Positions 41,646 through 50,654 of a DNA stretch of 64,000 nucleotides are shown piece after piece. The notes beneath the pieces are model-generated. The model was given only the letters and a program-made list of their open reading frames with translations, did no database searches and was not told where the DNA came from. How positions within the stretch are numbered: the stretch's first letter is position 1; each line of letters starts with the position of its first letter. The position numbers and the translations under genes were made by a program. This stretch comes from Streptomyces sp. NBS 14/10 (GTDB lineage: Bacteria; Actinomycetota; Actinomycetes; Streptomycetales; Streptomycetaceae): the NCBI RefSeq assembly GCF_002224125.1, contig NZ_NCSM01000054.1, positions 123,625-187,624 on the forward strand. Reading direction: 5' to 3'.

Positions 41646-43031
41646 TCAGGCGGTCGTGGGGACGAGCCGCCACTGCTGGCAGTTGTTGTTCAGCCAGGAC
41701 CACTGGCGGATATCGGCGCCGTCGGCGGTGGAGCAGTCGGCGGTGTCCATGACCTTGCCGGTGGCCACGTTCACCAGGCGGCTGGTGTCGTCGCCCATGT
41801 CCTCGACGCGCCACTTCTGGTTGGCGCCGCCGGTGCACGTCCACTGGAAGATGTTGGCGCCGTCGGCGGTGTTGCCGCCCGATACGTCGAGGCATTTGCC
41901 GCTGTTGCGGTTGACCAGCGTGTACGCGGTGGGGGTGGTGCCCGTTTCGCCGGACGGGCCGGGGAGCGAGGTGCCGAGGGCTACGGGGGTGCCGAAGTTC
42001 GGTGTGCCGTCGGCGTTCCAGGTGAACTTCTGGGCCCGGGTCGTACGGCCGTTGCCGCAGCCGCCGCCCGTCGAGTTGTTGCCGTGGTAGACGATCCAGT
42101 TCTCGGTGCCGTCGGGGGAGGTGAAGAACCCGTTGTGGCCGGGGCCGTAGACACCGGCGGCGTCATTGCGCTGGAAGACCGGCGTCTGCTTCTTGGTCCA
42201 GGCGGCGGGGTTCAGCGGATCGCTGCCGGTGAGTTCCAGTTGGCCGAGCTTGTAGTCGGGGGTCTGGCAGGAGCTGGTGGAGAAGGTCAGGAAGGTGCGG
42301 CCGTTGCGGTACAGCGGCTCGGGGCCTTCGTTGACCGGGTTGCCGGAGGTCTCCCAGCTCAGGGTGGGGCTGGAGATGATGGTGAAGGTGGAGCCGGCGA
42401 GCGTGTACGGGTTGCTCAGCGGCGCGATGACCAGGCTCTGGGTGCTGCCGTTGATGAAGCCGCTGCCCACCAGGTACAGCTTGCCGCCGTGCCGGAGCAC
42501 GCTGGCGTCGATGAGCCAGCCGTCGGGGCCGAGGTTGGCTCCGGCGAGCTTGTTCTTGTAGGTGTAGGGGCCCATCGGGTCGGAGCCCGCGCTCTCCAGG
42601 ACATGGGTGCGCTGGGAGTCGCAGCAGGCGGTGCCGCGGTTGCCGGCCGAGTAGTAGAGGTACCACTTGCCGTCGAAGAAGTGGAGCTCGGGCGCCCAGA
42701 AGTTGGAGTTGCGGCCCGAGGTGGCGTCGGACCACACCTGGACGCTCGGCGCGGTGGAAAGACCGGCCAGCGTGGGCGACTTGCGCATGGTGAGCTCACC
42801 GGTGAAGGAGGTCGTCACCAGGTAGTAGTCGCCGTTGTAGTACTCCAGCCAGGGGTCCGCGCCCTTCTGTGCCTTGACCGGGTTGGTGTACGGCCTGCCG
42901 TCGGCCGCGGCGGCGGGCTGCGCGGCGAGTACGGCCGGCGCTCCGAGTAATTCGGCTGATGATCCATACGCCCCCGGGAGTACGCCCTCGGCCTTCCCGC
43001 GTGGGACGTTCAACGGGAGCCGGGCTGTCAC
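41646..43031 (-). CDS. GH43 glycosidase with ricin-type domain, damaged N-terminus
   Basis: A 461-residue arabinan/xylan-type hydrolase. The GH43 five-bladed propeller shows the catalytic Asp in KGADPWLEYY, the pKa Asp in LIDASVLRHG and the general acid Glu in NEGPEPLYRNG. Residues from about 365 form two ricin-type repeats (DVSGGNTADGANIFQWTC and DTADCSTADGADIRQW). The mature start (PAAAADGRPYTNPVKAQ) is normal, but the expected signal peptide is broken: upstream of GAPAVLAAQPAAAA the frame is polar, contains a TTA codon (42948-42950) and codons unlike the neighbours. Secretion is doubtful. The GTG at 43031 has no good ribosome binding site. Confidence 0.8.
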   Translation of the reverse strand: MTARLPLNVPRGKAEGVLPGAYGSSAELLGAPAVLAAQPAAAADGRPYTNPVKAQKGADPWLEYYNGDYYLVTTSFTGELTMRKSPTLAGLSTAPSVQVWSDATSGRNSNFWAPELHFFDGKWYLYYSAGNRGTACCDSQRTHVLESAGSDPMGPYTYKNKLAGANLGPDGWLIDASVLRHGGKLYLVGSGFINGSTQSLVIAPLSNPYTLAGSTFTIISSPTLSWETSGNPVNEGPEPLYRNGRTFLTFSTSSCQTPDYKLGQLELTGSDPLNPAAWTKKQTPVFQRNDAAGVYGPGHNGFFTSPDGTENWIVYHGNNSTGGGCGNGRTTRAQKFTWNADGTPNFGTPVALGTSLPGPSGETGTTPTAYTLVNRNSGKCLDVSGGNTADGANIFQWTCTGGANQKWRVEDMGDDTSRLVNVATGKVMDTADCSTADGADIRQWSWLNNNCQQWRLVPTTA

Positions 43032-43096
43032 GGTGAAGGGCCCGGATCAGGGACTTCCGATCCGTCGCCACCACTCATCGGGGAGGGGTTGCCTCC

Positions 43097-43801
43097 GTGA
43101 CCACCGCCACGCTCACCCGCACGAGCGCTCAGCGCCGGGACTTCGGCGCTCTGAGCGGAGTGCTGTACGTCCTGTTCTTCGTGGCCAGTCTCGTCATCGC
43201 CGGGGCGCTGGGCCCGTCCGGAGCGGTGACGCCGTACTCCAGCGACGCGGAGGTGCAGGCGTATCGGCTGAAGGACCCGGCCGCGCTGGAGGATCTCTTC
43301 CGCGTTCTCGGCCTGCTCCAGGGACTGTCCGCGCTCGCGCTGCTGGCGTTCGTCCCCTGGCTGACCGCGTTCGTACGCGGGCATGGCAGCCAGGCACGGG
43401 CGGACGCGGTGCGCGCGCTGGCCACCGTCGCGGGAGCGCTCCTCCTGCTCTCCGCGAGCACGAGCTGGGTTCTGGCCCAAGTCGGCTCCACAGCGGAGCT
43501 GTCCACGTATCGGGCCATCTCTGATCTGTCGTTCATCACCGGCGCCGGCCCGGCCATCGCCGCCCTGGGCCTGGCGATCTTCCTGGTGGCCGCGACGGGA
43601 CGCGCCAGCCGCGCCTTGCCCGGCTGGGTCGCCTGGAGCGGCATGGTGGTCGGGGTGGCCAGTGTGCTGTCGATGAGCTCCCTCGTCGCGCAGGGCGGCT
43701 CGGTACTCATCCCGGTCGGTCGCTTCCTCGGCTTCGTCTGGTTCGCCGTAGTCAGCGTGCGCGCTTGGGGAAGGGGGCCCGGCGGAACGTCCACCAGATG
43801 A
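43097..43801 (+). CDS. multi-spanning membrane protein
   Basis: A 234-residue integral membrane protein with about six hydrophobic segments (GVLYVLFFVASLVIAGALG, LGLLQGLSALALLAFV, ALATVAGALLLLSAS and so on) and polar loops. GTG 43097 has GGGGAGGGG upstream. Similar unknown membrane proteins with a YSSDAEVQAYR-type loop occur across Streptomyces. Its 3' end overlaps the convergent drug exporter gene by 50 bp. Function unknown. Confidence 0.75.
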   Translation: MTTATLTRTSAQRRDFGALSGVLYVLFFVASLVIAGALGPSGAVTPYSSDAEVQAYRLKDPAALEDLFRVLGLLQGLSALALLAFVPWLTAFVRGHGSQARADAVRALATVAGALLLLSASTSWVLAQVGSTAELSTYRAISDLSFITGAGPAIAALGLAIFLVAATGRASRALPGWVAWSGMVVGVASVLSMSSLVAQGGSVLIPVGRFLGFVWFAVVSVRAWGRGPGGTSTR

Positions 43802-45314
43802 TCGCGGCGCCGAACACGGCCGCGGCGGCGCCGACGGCGGACGCGACATGCATGGCGTGGACGAAGCCCTGGTCCGCGAAGTCGGACAGCCGGGGCAGGG
43901 ACAGCCGCTGGGCGAGCAGCCGGGTGGCCTCCGGCGACTCCCCGGCGGCGTCGGCCTGCTCCGCGGACAGGCCGTCCAGCTTCGGGGTGATCTCGTTCCG
44001 GTACACGCCGGCCAGGACGGAGCCGAGGACCGCGACCCCCAGGACGCCGCCGATCTGCCGCATCGAGTTGTTGACGGCCGAGCCCGCCCCGGTCCGGTCG
44101 GCGGGCAGGACGGACATGATGGCCTCGGTGGTGGGGGCGACCGCCGCGCCTATGCCCAGGCCCTGGAGGACCAGGAAGACCCAGAAAAGCCCCAGGCCGC
44201 TGTTCTCGTCGAGGAAGACATAGCCGAAGAAGCCCACCGTGGCGATCAGCATGGCGCAGGTCACCACGGCCCGGACGCCGTACAGCCGGACCAGCCGGGC
44301 CGACAGCGGGGCGCCCAGCAGCACGCCGAGGGCCACCGGGGCGATGGACAGGCCGCACTCCAGCGGCGTCTGGCCGTGGACGCCCTGGAGATAGAAGCTG
44401 GTGTAGTACATCGAGCCGTTCAACCCGAAGAAGGTGAGCATCACCGCGACGCTCGCGCCGGTGAACCGCACGTTGCGGAACAGCCGGACGTCGAATCCGG
44501 GACTCGACACGCGTAGTTCGATCAGAACGAAGACGGCGACCAGGACCGTGCCGCCGGCCAGCGAGCCGAGGACGGCCGGGCCGGTCCAGTCGTTGCGGTG
44601 GCCGCCCTCGATGACGCCCCAGACGACGGCGAACAGCCCGGCGGTGGAGAACAGCACGCCGAGCGGGTCGAATTTCTTGCGGACCTTGGCGACCGCTCCG
44701 GGCAGATAGGCGAACGAGCCCACCGCGCACAGCACCACGATCGGCACATTGACCAGGAAGATCGCGCCCCACCAGAAGTGGTCCAGGATCGCGCCGCTGA
44801 TCATCGGGCCGGTGGCGATGGCGATACCGCTGGAGCCGGACCAGATGGCGATGGCCATGGCGCGGTGGCGCTCGTCGAAGACCTGGGCGATCAGCGCGAG
44901 TGTCGCGGGCATGATCAGGGCGCTGCCCAGGCCCATCGCCCCGCGGGCGATGATGAGTTCATCGGCCGAGCCGGAGTACGCGGCCCAGACGGAGGCGGCG
45001 CCGAAGACGAGCATGCCGATGAGCAGCAGCCGGCGGTGGCCGTACCGGTCGGCGAGCACCCCGCCGGTGAACAGCAGCACCGCGAAGACCAGCGTGTACG
45101 AACTGATGCTCCACTGCAGCTGGTTCGGGCTGGCGCCGAGACCTTCGTCCGGGTCGGCCAGGGTCTTCAGCGCGACGTTGAGCACGGTGTTGTCCAGCCA
45201 CACCGCCAGCTGGGACAGGACAAGCACCGACAGAGCGAGCCATTGGCGGCCGGTCGGCGACCGAGGCGGGTCGGCCGGCGCGGCGGCGGTGGTCGCGGTG
45301 TTCTGTGCAGCCAT
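43752..45314 (-). CDS. DHA2-family (14-helix) MFS drug exporter
   Basis: A 520-residue proton-driven multidrug exporter of the EmrB/QacA type. Motif LDNTVLNVALKTL in helix 1, GGVLADRYGHRRLL (motif A), and GSSGIAIATGPMISG (motif C) are all present. The frame reads upstream to 45440 but ATG 45314 gives the usual tail. It is divergent from the cluster regulator at 45644 and may export the product of the biosynthetic operon or confer self-resistance. Confidence 0.93.
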   Translation of the reverse strand: MAAQNTATTAAAPADPPRSPTGRQWLALSVLVLSQLAVWLDNTVLNVALKTLADPDEGLGASPNQLQWSISSYTLVFAVLLFTGGVLADRYGHRRLLLIGMLVFGAASVWAAYSGSADELIIARGAMGLGSALIMPATLALIAQVFDERHRAMAIAIWSGSSGIAIATGPMISGAILDHFWWGAIFLVNVPIVVLCAVGSFAYLPGAVAKVRKKFDPLGVLFSTAGLFAVVWGVIEGGHRNDWTGPAVLGSLAGGTVLVAVFVLIELRVSSPGFDVRLFRNVRFTGASVAVMLTFFGLNGSMYYTSFYLQGVHGQTPLECGLSIAPVALGVLLGAPLSARLVRLYGVRAVVTCAMLIATVGFFGYVFLDENSGLGLFWVFLVLQGLGIGAAVAPTTEAIMSVLPADRTGAGSAVNNSMRQIGGVLGVAVLGSVLAGVYRNEITPKLDGLSAEQADAAGESPEATRLLAQRLSLPRLSDFADQGFVHAMHVASAVGAAAAVFGAAIIWWTFRRAPFPKRAR

Positions 45315-45643
45315 GTGTGCGGCGCCTTTCGGGACCCGGGGATGGGTGGGTCCGCCGTCGTACGGCAAGGGACTCGTGCTGGCTTGAAGCGAAGTTATCA
45401 ATGGGGACCGGGGGCCGCAGCCTCTTGGGCACAAGGACAAGGCTTATCTCGGCCTGAGTGAAGCCTGAGAACCGGTATATTCCCGCCGATGATAGGGCTC
45501 GTATACCCCGCCGGGTATGCCTTGCGGTCGGGTGTGCACCCTCGTTACTGTGCCAAAAAGGAACCGGGGGGTGTCCTTTGAGCCAATTTCGAATTCAACA
45601 AGACGACGGTACGTCCATTGCTGGAATTGAGGGGGAAGTGGGC
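45315..45643. other. 329-bp divergent intergenic region (MFS exporter / regulator)
   Basis: This gap separates the divergent exporter and LuxR-type regulator genes. Its right part (about 45470-45640) is AT-richer than the rest and the frame upstream of the regulator has poor third-position GC, so it is non-coding leader with promoters for both directions. I see no clear operator; a TTG at 45578 could be an alternative regulator start. Confidence 0.5.
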
Positions 45644-46426
45644 GTGAGGGGGGCGATTCGGGCGGAGCCGCAAACGGGGGCCGACCACCTCGAACAGACC
45701 CTCGGGCAGGCGCTGCACCTGCTCGAGTCCGCCGTGCGCCACCACCGGCGCGCCACCCTCGCCTGTGTGACGGCCGACCTGCCCGTGGAGGGCGAGGCCG
45801 TGGCCGGATGGGTGGCCCGGCTGGTGCTGCGGGCCGAAGAGGACGTGATCTGGTCGCTGCCGGAGGTCGCCTCCGACGAGCACGCCAAGCTGACCGCCCA
45901 GACGTTCGCGCAGCTTCTGGACAAGGGCGTCCGGGTCAGGCTGCTGTGTCCGCAGGCGGTCATCCGGGGCGCGCGCTGGCAGCGGACCGTGGGTGAGCTG
46001 GGGCCCCGCGTGGAGGTGCGGGTGTCCAGCGCCGTACGCCAGGAGCTGGTCGTGGTGGACGGCGCCGCGGTCATCGCCCCCGACGCGGCGCCGGGGGAGC
46101 CGGGCGGATCCCGGGCCTCGATGATCCAGAACTCGACCGTGGCCGACATGCTGTACGGGCTGCTGTGCGGCATGTGGGACGCGGCGCAGCGCCCGACCCG
46201 GCCGCTGTCCTTCGAGGGCGGGGCGCGGGGCAGGGTGCTGCGCGAGGTCCTGACCCTGATGGCAGAGGGCTACAAGGACGACGCGGCGGCCCGGAAGCTC
46301 GGGCTTTCGGTGCGTACGTACCGGCGCTATGTGGCCGACATCATGCGGGACCTGAGGGTCGAGTCGCGTTTCCAGGCCGGAGTGCGGGCGGTGCGCGCGG
46401 GGCTCATGGAGCCATACCCCGAGTGA
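45644..46426 (+). CDS. LuxR-type (HTH) transcriptional regulator, paralogue 3 (cluster-edge)
   Basis: A 260-residue regulator of the same family as those at 30921 and 31807: N-terminal effector helix (DHLEQTLGQALHLLESAVRHHRR) and C-terminal HTH (YKDDAAARKLGLSVRTYRRYV, RVESRFQAGVRAVRAG). I start it at GTG 45644 because GAGGGGG precedes it by 8 bp and the region upstream to the TTG at 45578 has atypical codon use. It contains no TTA codon, unlike its two paralogues. It lies directly upstream of the biosynthetic operon and is the likely pathway activator. Confidence 0.82.
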   Translation: MRGAIRAEPQTGADHLEQTLGQALHLLESAVRHHRRATLACVTADLPVEGEAVAGWVARLVLRAEEDVIWSLPEVASDEHAKLTAQTFAQLLDKGVRVRLLCPQAVIRGARWQRTVGELGPRVEVRVSSAVRQELVVVDGAAVIAPDAAPGEPGGSRASMIQNSTVADMLYGLLCGMWDAAQRPTRPLSFEGGARGRVLREVLTLMAEGYKDDAAARKLGLSVRTYRRYVADIMRDLRVESRFQAGVRAVRAGLMEPYPE

Positions 46427-46851
46427 CCTGCCTGAGCCGCGCAACAGTCCGCCCCCGTAGGGCGATATGGCTCGATCTCATGGGTTCCAGGGCCTTTAGT
46501 GGTCCCCCTAGATATACGCCGCGGCCGCGCGCGCCGCGGCCGTCCGGCGTGGCCTGAAGCTGCCTCGAGCTGCCTGATGGCGCCTCGGGCGGGCCACCCG
46601 CGCGGCTTTGCGGGCGATACGGTCCTGTCCGTACCCCTTTTGCTGGCAACTTGCTGCAGCTTTACTGCGTACAACACCTGTGAACGGCCTATGCGCGGCA
46701 GGTTTATGACAGCCGAGGTTACCAATCGGTCACCTCAGGCGAGGGGTATGACAGCTAGTGGACTCCGGGGTTGTCGCGATCTGGAACCGGCGCTTAGCGT
46801 CATGGGCACGTTCCTCGCTTTGCCCATGCCCAAAAATGGAGGTGCGCGGTA
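46427..46851. other. 425-bp promoter region of the biosynthetic operon
   Basis: No gene is supported here. A small hairpin with self-complementary arms GCCGCGGC lies at 46518-46540, just after the regulator gene, and may be its terminator. The stretch 46600-46760 is relatively AT-rich with TTGC/TTTACT-like boxes and the direct repeats listed separately. The operon's first ribosome binding site is GGAGGTG, ahead of the ACP start. Confidence 0.55.
46717..46734 (+). promoter_or_regulatory. heptamer direct repeat, possible activator site
   Basis: GGTTACC and GGTCACC start 11 bp apart (spacer AATC). Heptamers with an 11-bp period are the typical layout of SARP-type activator sites, but no SARP gene is in the window; a LuxR-type regulator could use a similar arrangement. 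A TATGACAGC sequence also occurs on both sides (near 46705 and 46747). Confidence 0.4.
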
Positions 46852-47103
46852 ATGGCCGCCATCGTCGAAGAGCGCCAGGAAACAATCAAGGAAATCGTCA
46901 CGGATATCCTTGAGATAGATCCGGAAGAGGTCACCGAGACCAGCCTCTTCAAGGAAGAACACGACGCGGATTCGCTGCGGGCCATAGAGATTCTGGCGGC
47001 CCTGGAAAAGGAGTTCAACGTCGTCATCCCGCAGGCGCAGCTCAGCCGCATGATCAACCTCGAGGGTGTCTACGAGGTCGTCTCCGAAGCGGCCGGCTGG
47101 TAA
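46852..47103 (+). CDS. acyl carrier protein 1
   Basis: An 83-residue carrier protein whose Ser41 in DADSLRAIEIL is the phosphopantetheine attachment site. It is acidic and all-helical, and begins the biosynthetic operon with GGAGGTG ahead of its ATG. The D-A-D-S-L version of the DSL motif is slightly unusual. The stop is 37 bp before the first ketosynthase gene. The second ACP at 60046 is only distantly similar, so the two may serve different ketosynthase pairs or stages. Confidence 0.92.
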   Translation: MAAIVEERQETIKEIVTDILEIDPEEVTETSLFKEEHDADSLRAIEILAALEKEFNVVIPQAQLSRMINLEGVYEVVSEAAGW

Positions 47104-47140
47104 CGGACACCGTGGCGGACTCAAGCGAAGGCAGGGCGTT

Positions 47141-48376
47141 ATGCAGGGTCAGCCGGCCCGCAGGGTCGTGATAACGGGTCTCGGAACGGTGTCCGGCATC
47201 GGTGTCGGCACCGCCGAGTTCCTTGCCGGACTGCGGTCCGGGAAGAGCGCCGCGAAGCCGATCACCGCTTTCGACACCGAGGGGTTCGACCACGCCACGG
47301 CGTGCGAGATCACCGACTTCGACCCCGGCGAATGGATCCGGCACCTCGATGTCCGGACCCTCGGCCGGGCCAGCCAGTTCTCCGTATCGGCCGCCCGAAT
47401 GGCGGTGGCCGACGCCGGACTGACCGAGCACGAGCTGCGGGACGTCCCGACGCTGATCTCCGTCGGCACCACCGACGGCGAGTCCAGGGACCTGGATCAC
47501 CTGGTCGAGGTGGAGGTCGACCAGGGGCCCGAGCAGATGGACGCCGTCGTCGCCCGCCGGGTGCCCGCCGGGCGGCTCTCCGCCGCGATAGCCCAGGAGT
47601 TCGGCCTCACCCGGGTGGAAGCCGTCACCCTCCCCACCGCCTGCGCGGCGGGGAACTACGCGATCGGCTACGGCTTCGACGCCATACGCGGCGGAGACGT
47701 GGACTTCGCACTGTGCGGCGGCGCCGACGCACTCTGCCGCAAGACGTTCACCGGCTTCTACCGGCTGGGCACCATCGCCCCCGAGCGCTGTCAGCCATTC
47801 GACAAGGACCGCAAGGGAATCCTCACCGGTGAGGGCGCCGGCATATTGCTGCTGGAGAGTCTGGAATCGGCGCTCGCCCGCGGCGCCCGTATCTACGCGG
47901 AAGTCCTCGGATACGGCCTCAACTGCGATGCGCACCATCCCGTCGCGCCCCACCAGGACAGCGTGGCCCGCTGTATGCGGATCGCCCTGGAGAATGCCGA
48001 AGTCAAGCCGGAGGAAGTCGACTTCATCTCCGCGCACGGCACCGGAACCAAGGCCAACGATGTCACCGAGGCGCGCGCCATCCGCCAGGTCTTCGGGGAG
48101 GACGACCCGCCCCGCACCGTATCCGTCAAGTCGATGATCGGCCACACCATGGGGGCCGCCAGCGCGCTGGCCGCCATCGCCTGCTCCCTCGCCCTCACCG
48201 AGGGCTTCATCCCGCCGACCATCAACCACGCGGAGACCGACCCCGAGTGCGCGCTCGACGTCGTGCCCAACCGGGCCGTCGCCGCCGATGTGAAGATCGT
48301 GCAGAACAACGGCCTGGCCTTCGGCGGCAACAACGCCGTCGTGATCTTCGGCAAGCGCGACACGGACTGGTCATGA
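47141..48376 (+). CDS. 3-oxoacyl-ACP synthase 1, catalytically complete (KS-alpha type)
   Basis: A 411-residue FabF-like ketosynthase. The Cys-His-His set is intact: Cys168 in PTACAAGNYAIG, His299 in SAHGTGTKAND, His335 (with Lys330) in KSMIGHTMGA. The C-terminal NNGLAFGGNNAVVIFG is standard. It condenses malonyl-ACP with the growing acyl chain. ATG 47141 follows AGGCAGGG. It overlaps the next ketosynthase gene by 4 bp (ATGA) and starts a run of six genes coupled in this way. Its likely catalytic-site-lacking partner is not adjacent; the KS-like protein at 57816 is a candidate. Confidence 0.93.
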   Translation: MQGQPARRVVITGLGTVSGIGVGTAEFLAGLRSGKSAAKPITAFDTEGFDHATACEITDFDPGEWIRHLDVRTLGRASQFSVSAARMAVADAGLTEHELRDVPTLISVGTTDGESRDLDHLVEVEVDQGPEQMDAVVARRVPAGRLSAAIAQEFGLTRVEAVTLPTACAAGNYAIGYGFDAIRGGDVDFALCGGADALCRKTFTGFYRLGTIAPERCQPFDKDRKGILTGEGAGILLLESLESALARGARIYAEVLGYGLNCDAHHPVAPHQDSVARCMRIALENAEVKPEEVDFISAHGTGTKANDVTEARAIRQVFGEDDPPRTVSVKSMIGHTMGAASALAAIACSLALTEGFIPPTINHAETDPECALDVVPNRAVAADVKIVQNNGLAFGGNNAVVIFGKRDTDWS

Positions 48377-49575
48377 GCCAGCTGGTGACCGGCGCGGGCG
48401 CCGTGGCGAGTGTGGGCGAAGGCGTCGACGAGGTCTTCGCGGCGCTGTGCGCGGGCACCAGCGGACGATGTGAACTGCGCGGCTTCGACCCGGACAGATA
48501 CCGGGCGCGCCACGCGTACGAGATCGACGACCGCCCCGCCACGGGCGGCGACATACCCGGCCGCGCCACCGCGTGGCTGCTGCGCGCCGTCGCCGAGGCC
48601 GCCGCCCAGGCCGGCCTCGGCGACGATCTGAGCCGGGTGCCGGTCCTGGTCGGCACCGGCCTGCGGGAGCTGCGCTCCGCCGAACTGGCGTGGCGCGACG
48701 GCACCCCCTTCGACCCCGACCGGCTGCACTTCGGCCCCGCGCTGCGCGCCCGCTTCGGCGCGGAGCGCAGCTACACTTTCTCGGGCGCCTGCTCGGCCTC
48801 CCTGTACGCGCTCGCCCTGGCCGCCGATCTGCTGGCCACCGGCGCCGAGGACACCGTGGTCGTGGCCGGGGTCGACACCCTCACCGAGTCCATGTTCGGC
48901 CTCCTGGACCGGGTCCACGCCGAGCCGCCCGAGCGCGTCCAGCCCTTCGACCGGGCGCGCCGCGGGGTGCTGATGGGCGACGGCGCGGCGGCGGTGGTGC
49001 TGCGGCGGGACGAGCCGCAGGGGGAGAAGCCGCCGGGGGGCGGGGCCGCCGGTGTGCTTTTGGGGCGGTTGCGCGCCGTCAGCATGAACTGTGACGCGCG
49101 TCATGTCACCGCTCCCGACCCCAAGGGGATCGCCGAGGCGGTGCACGAGGCGCAGTGGCGGGCAGGCGTCAAACCGTGCGACATCGACCTGGTCCTGCTG
49201 CACGGCACCGGCACCCTGCTCAACGACGAGGCGGAGGCGACGGCCATCGCCGAGGTCTTCGGCCACGACGTGGGGTCGCCCCTGATGACCGCCATCAAGT
49301 CCATGACCGGCCACACTTCCGGCAGCTCCGGGCTGCTGAGCCTGATCGTCGCGCTCAAGTCGCTGTCCACGGGCCAGGTGCCGCCGACCCTCGGCCTGAC
49401 CGACCCGGTCGCCGAGGCGGCGGACTTCCGCTTCGTACGGGAGCGGATCGAGGGCGCCGAGCTGAACGTCGCGCAGATCGACGCCTTCGGGTTCGGCGGT
49501 GTCAACGCGGTGGCCATCGTGGAGCGGGTGGGCGCGGGGGCGGGCGCGGGTGCGGGTGGGAGGGCTGGGTCATGA
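48373..49575 (+). CDS. 3-oxoacyl-ACP synthase 2, catalytically complete
   Basis: A 400-residue ketosynthase. Cys140 in FSGACSASLYAL, His in LLHGTGTLLND and Lys/His in IKSMTGHTSGSS are all present. The N-terminal part is shorter and more diverged than in the first KS. The last residues are a Gly/Ala-rich tail (GAGAGAGGRAG). It overlaps both neighbours by 4 bp. The next gene encodes a ketosynthase homologue without catalytic residues, so these two form a KS/chain-length-factor-type heterodimer in my reading. Confidence 0.9.
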   Translation: MSQLVTGAGAVASVGEGVDEVFAALCAGTSGRCELRGFDPDRYRARHAYEIDDRPATGGDIPGRATAWLLRAVAEAAAQAGLGDDLSRVPVLVGTGLRELRSAELAWRDGTPFDPDRLHFGPALRARFGAERSYTFSGACSASLYALALAADLLATGAEDTVVVAGVDTLTESMFGLLDRVHAEPPERVQPFDRARRGVLMGDGAAAVVLRRDEPQGEKPPGGGAAGVLLGRLRAVSMNCDARHVTAPDPKGIAEAVHEAQWRAGVKPCDIDLVLLHGTGTLLNDEAEATAIAEVFGHDVGSPLMTAIKSMTGHTSGSSGLLSLIVALKSLSTGQVPPTLGLTDPVAEAADFRFVRERIEGAELNVAQIDAFGFGGVNAVAIVERVGAGAGAGAGGRAGS

Positions 49576-50654
49576 CACTCAAGGCCCCTCACAACTTCGA
49601 GGAAATCGTTGTCACCGGTGTCGGGCTGGCCCTGCCCGGCGCCGATACGCCCCGGGAACTGCTGCGCGCCATCGGTGAGTCTGGTGTGGACCGGCCGTAC
49701 GAGCCCTTCGACACGGGCGCCCGTATCGGCCGCCGCGGCCACCGTTACAAGGACCGCGCGACCCAACTGGCCCTGTGCGCCGCGCAAGACGCGCTGCGGG
49801 ACGCCGCCCTGATCCCCGGCGACAGCGAGGAGCTGACCGTGCCGGGCGGGACGGTGGGCGTCGTCGCCAGCTCCAACCTGGGCAACCTGGACACCGCGTG
49901 CCTCACGGCCGCCGCCATCGCCGAGGACTCGGTGGCCGGCCTCAGCCCCATGGGCCTGCCGAACGCCTCGAGCAACGTGGTCGCCTCCTGGGCGGCCATC
50001 CGCTTCGGCCTGCGCGGCCCCAACCTGATGCTGTGCAACGGCGCCACCTCCGGCCTGGACGCCGTCCACTGGGCCGCCACGATGGTGGCCGCCGGGCGGG
50101 TGCGCCGCGCGCTGGTGATCGGCGTCGAGACGCATAACGCGGTGGTTGAGGGGCTGTTGTGCGGTTCGCCCGGCGGCTCCACCTCCACCGAAGACCTGCT
50201 GCTCGACGGGGCGGGCGCCCTCGTCGTCGAGGGCGCCGCCTGGGCCCGCGACCGGGGCGTCCAGCCCGCGGCCGTCCTGGGCCGCTACGCACGCCGGACC
50301 GAACTCGCCACGTGCGTACGGGCGTTGCTGCCCGACGACGCCGCGCCCGGGGTCTGGTTCACTCCCGAGGGCTACGGCATGCCCCGCGACACGAGCGCCG
50401 CTGCCGCCCCCGTCCCCGACACCGTTCCGCGACACGACCTCACCACCGCCTTCGGCCGCGCCTCCGGCGCGCTGGGCGTGCTGCAGTGCGCCGCCGCGGT
50501 CGGCTGGCTGGGCACGGCCGAGGGCCGGGCCGACGCCGGGGACGCGCTGATCACCAGCGGCGACGACACCACGGACGCCGTGGCCGCGCTGCTGCTCAGC
50601 CCTCCCGGTTGGCCCGCCGCCGCCCCCCGGCAGCCGGGCGGAGCCGCCGCGTGA
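49572..50654 (+). CDS. ketosynthase-like protein without active-site Cys (CLF-like 1)
   Basis: A 360-residue thiolase-fold homologue of ketosynthases. At the catalytic Cys position it has Ala158 (CNGATSGLDAV against the usual GCTSGLDAV), and the two His motifs are gone (GVWFTPEGYGM; FGRASGALGVL). This is the pattern of a non-condensing partner such as the chain length factor of type II PKS, where it shapes the channel for the growing chain. It overlaps KS 2 upstream and the hydrolase-thioesterase gene downstream, so the likely partner is KS 2. Confidence 0.85.
   Translation: MTLKAPHNFEEIVVTGVGLALPGADTPRELLRAIGESGVDRPYEPFDTGARIGRRGHRYKDRATQLALCAAQDALRDAALIPGDSEELTVPGGTVGVVASSNLGNLDTACLTAAAIAEDSVAGLSPMGLPNASSNVVASWAAIRFGLRGPNLMLCNGATSGLDAVHWAATMVAAGRVRRALVIGVETHNAVVEGLLCGSPGGSTSTEDLLLDGAGALVVEGAAWARDRGVQPAAVLGRYARRTELATCVRALLPDDAAPGVWFTPEGYGMPRDTSAAAAPVPDTVPRHDLTTAFGRASGALGVLQCAAAVGWLGTAEGRADAGDALITSGDDTTDAVAALLLSPPGWPAAAPRQPGGAAA

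Noticed and set aside
45578..46426. TTG start at 45578 for the third LuxR-type regulator
   Set aside because: The added 22 codons have low third-position GC and a weak start codon; GTG 45644 has a strong GAGGGGG at a good distance.
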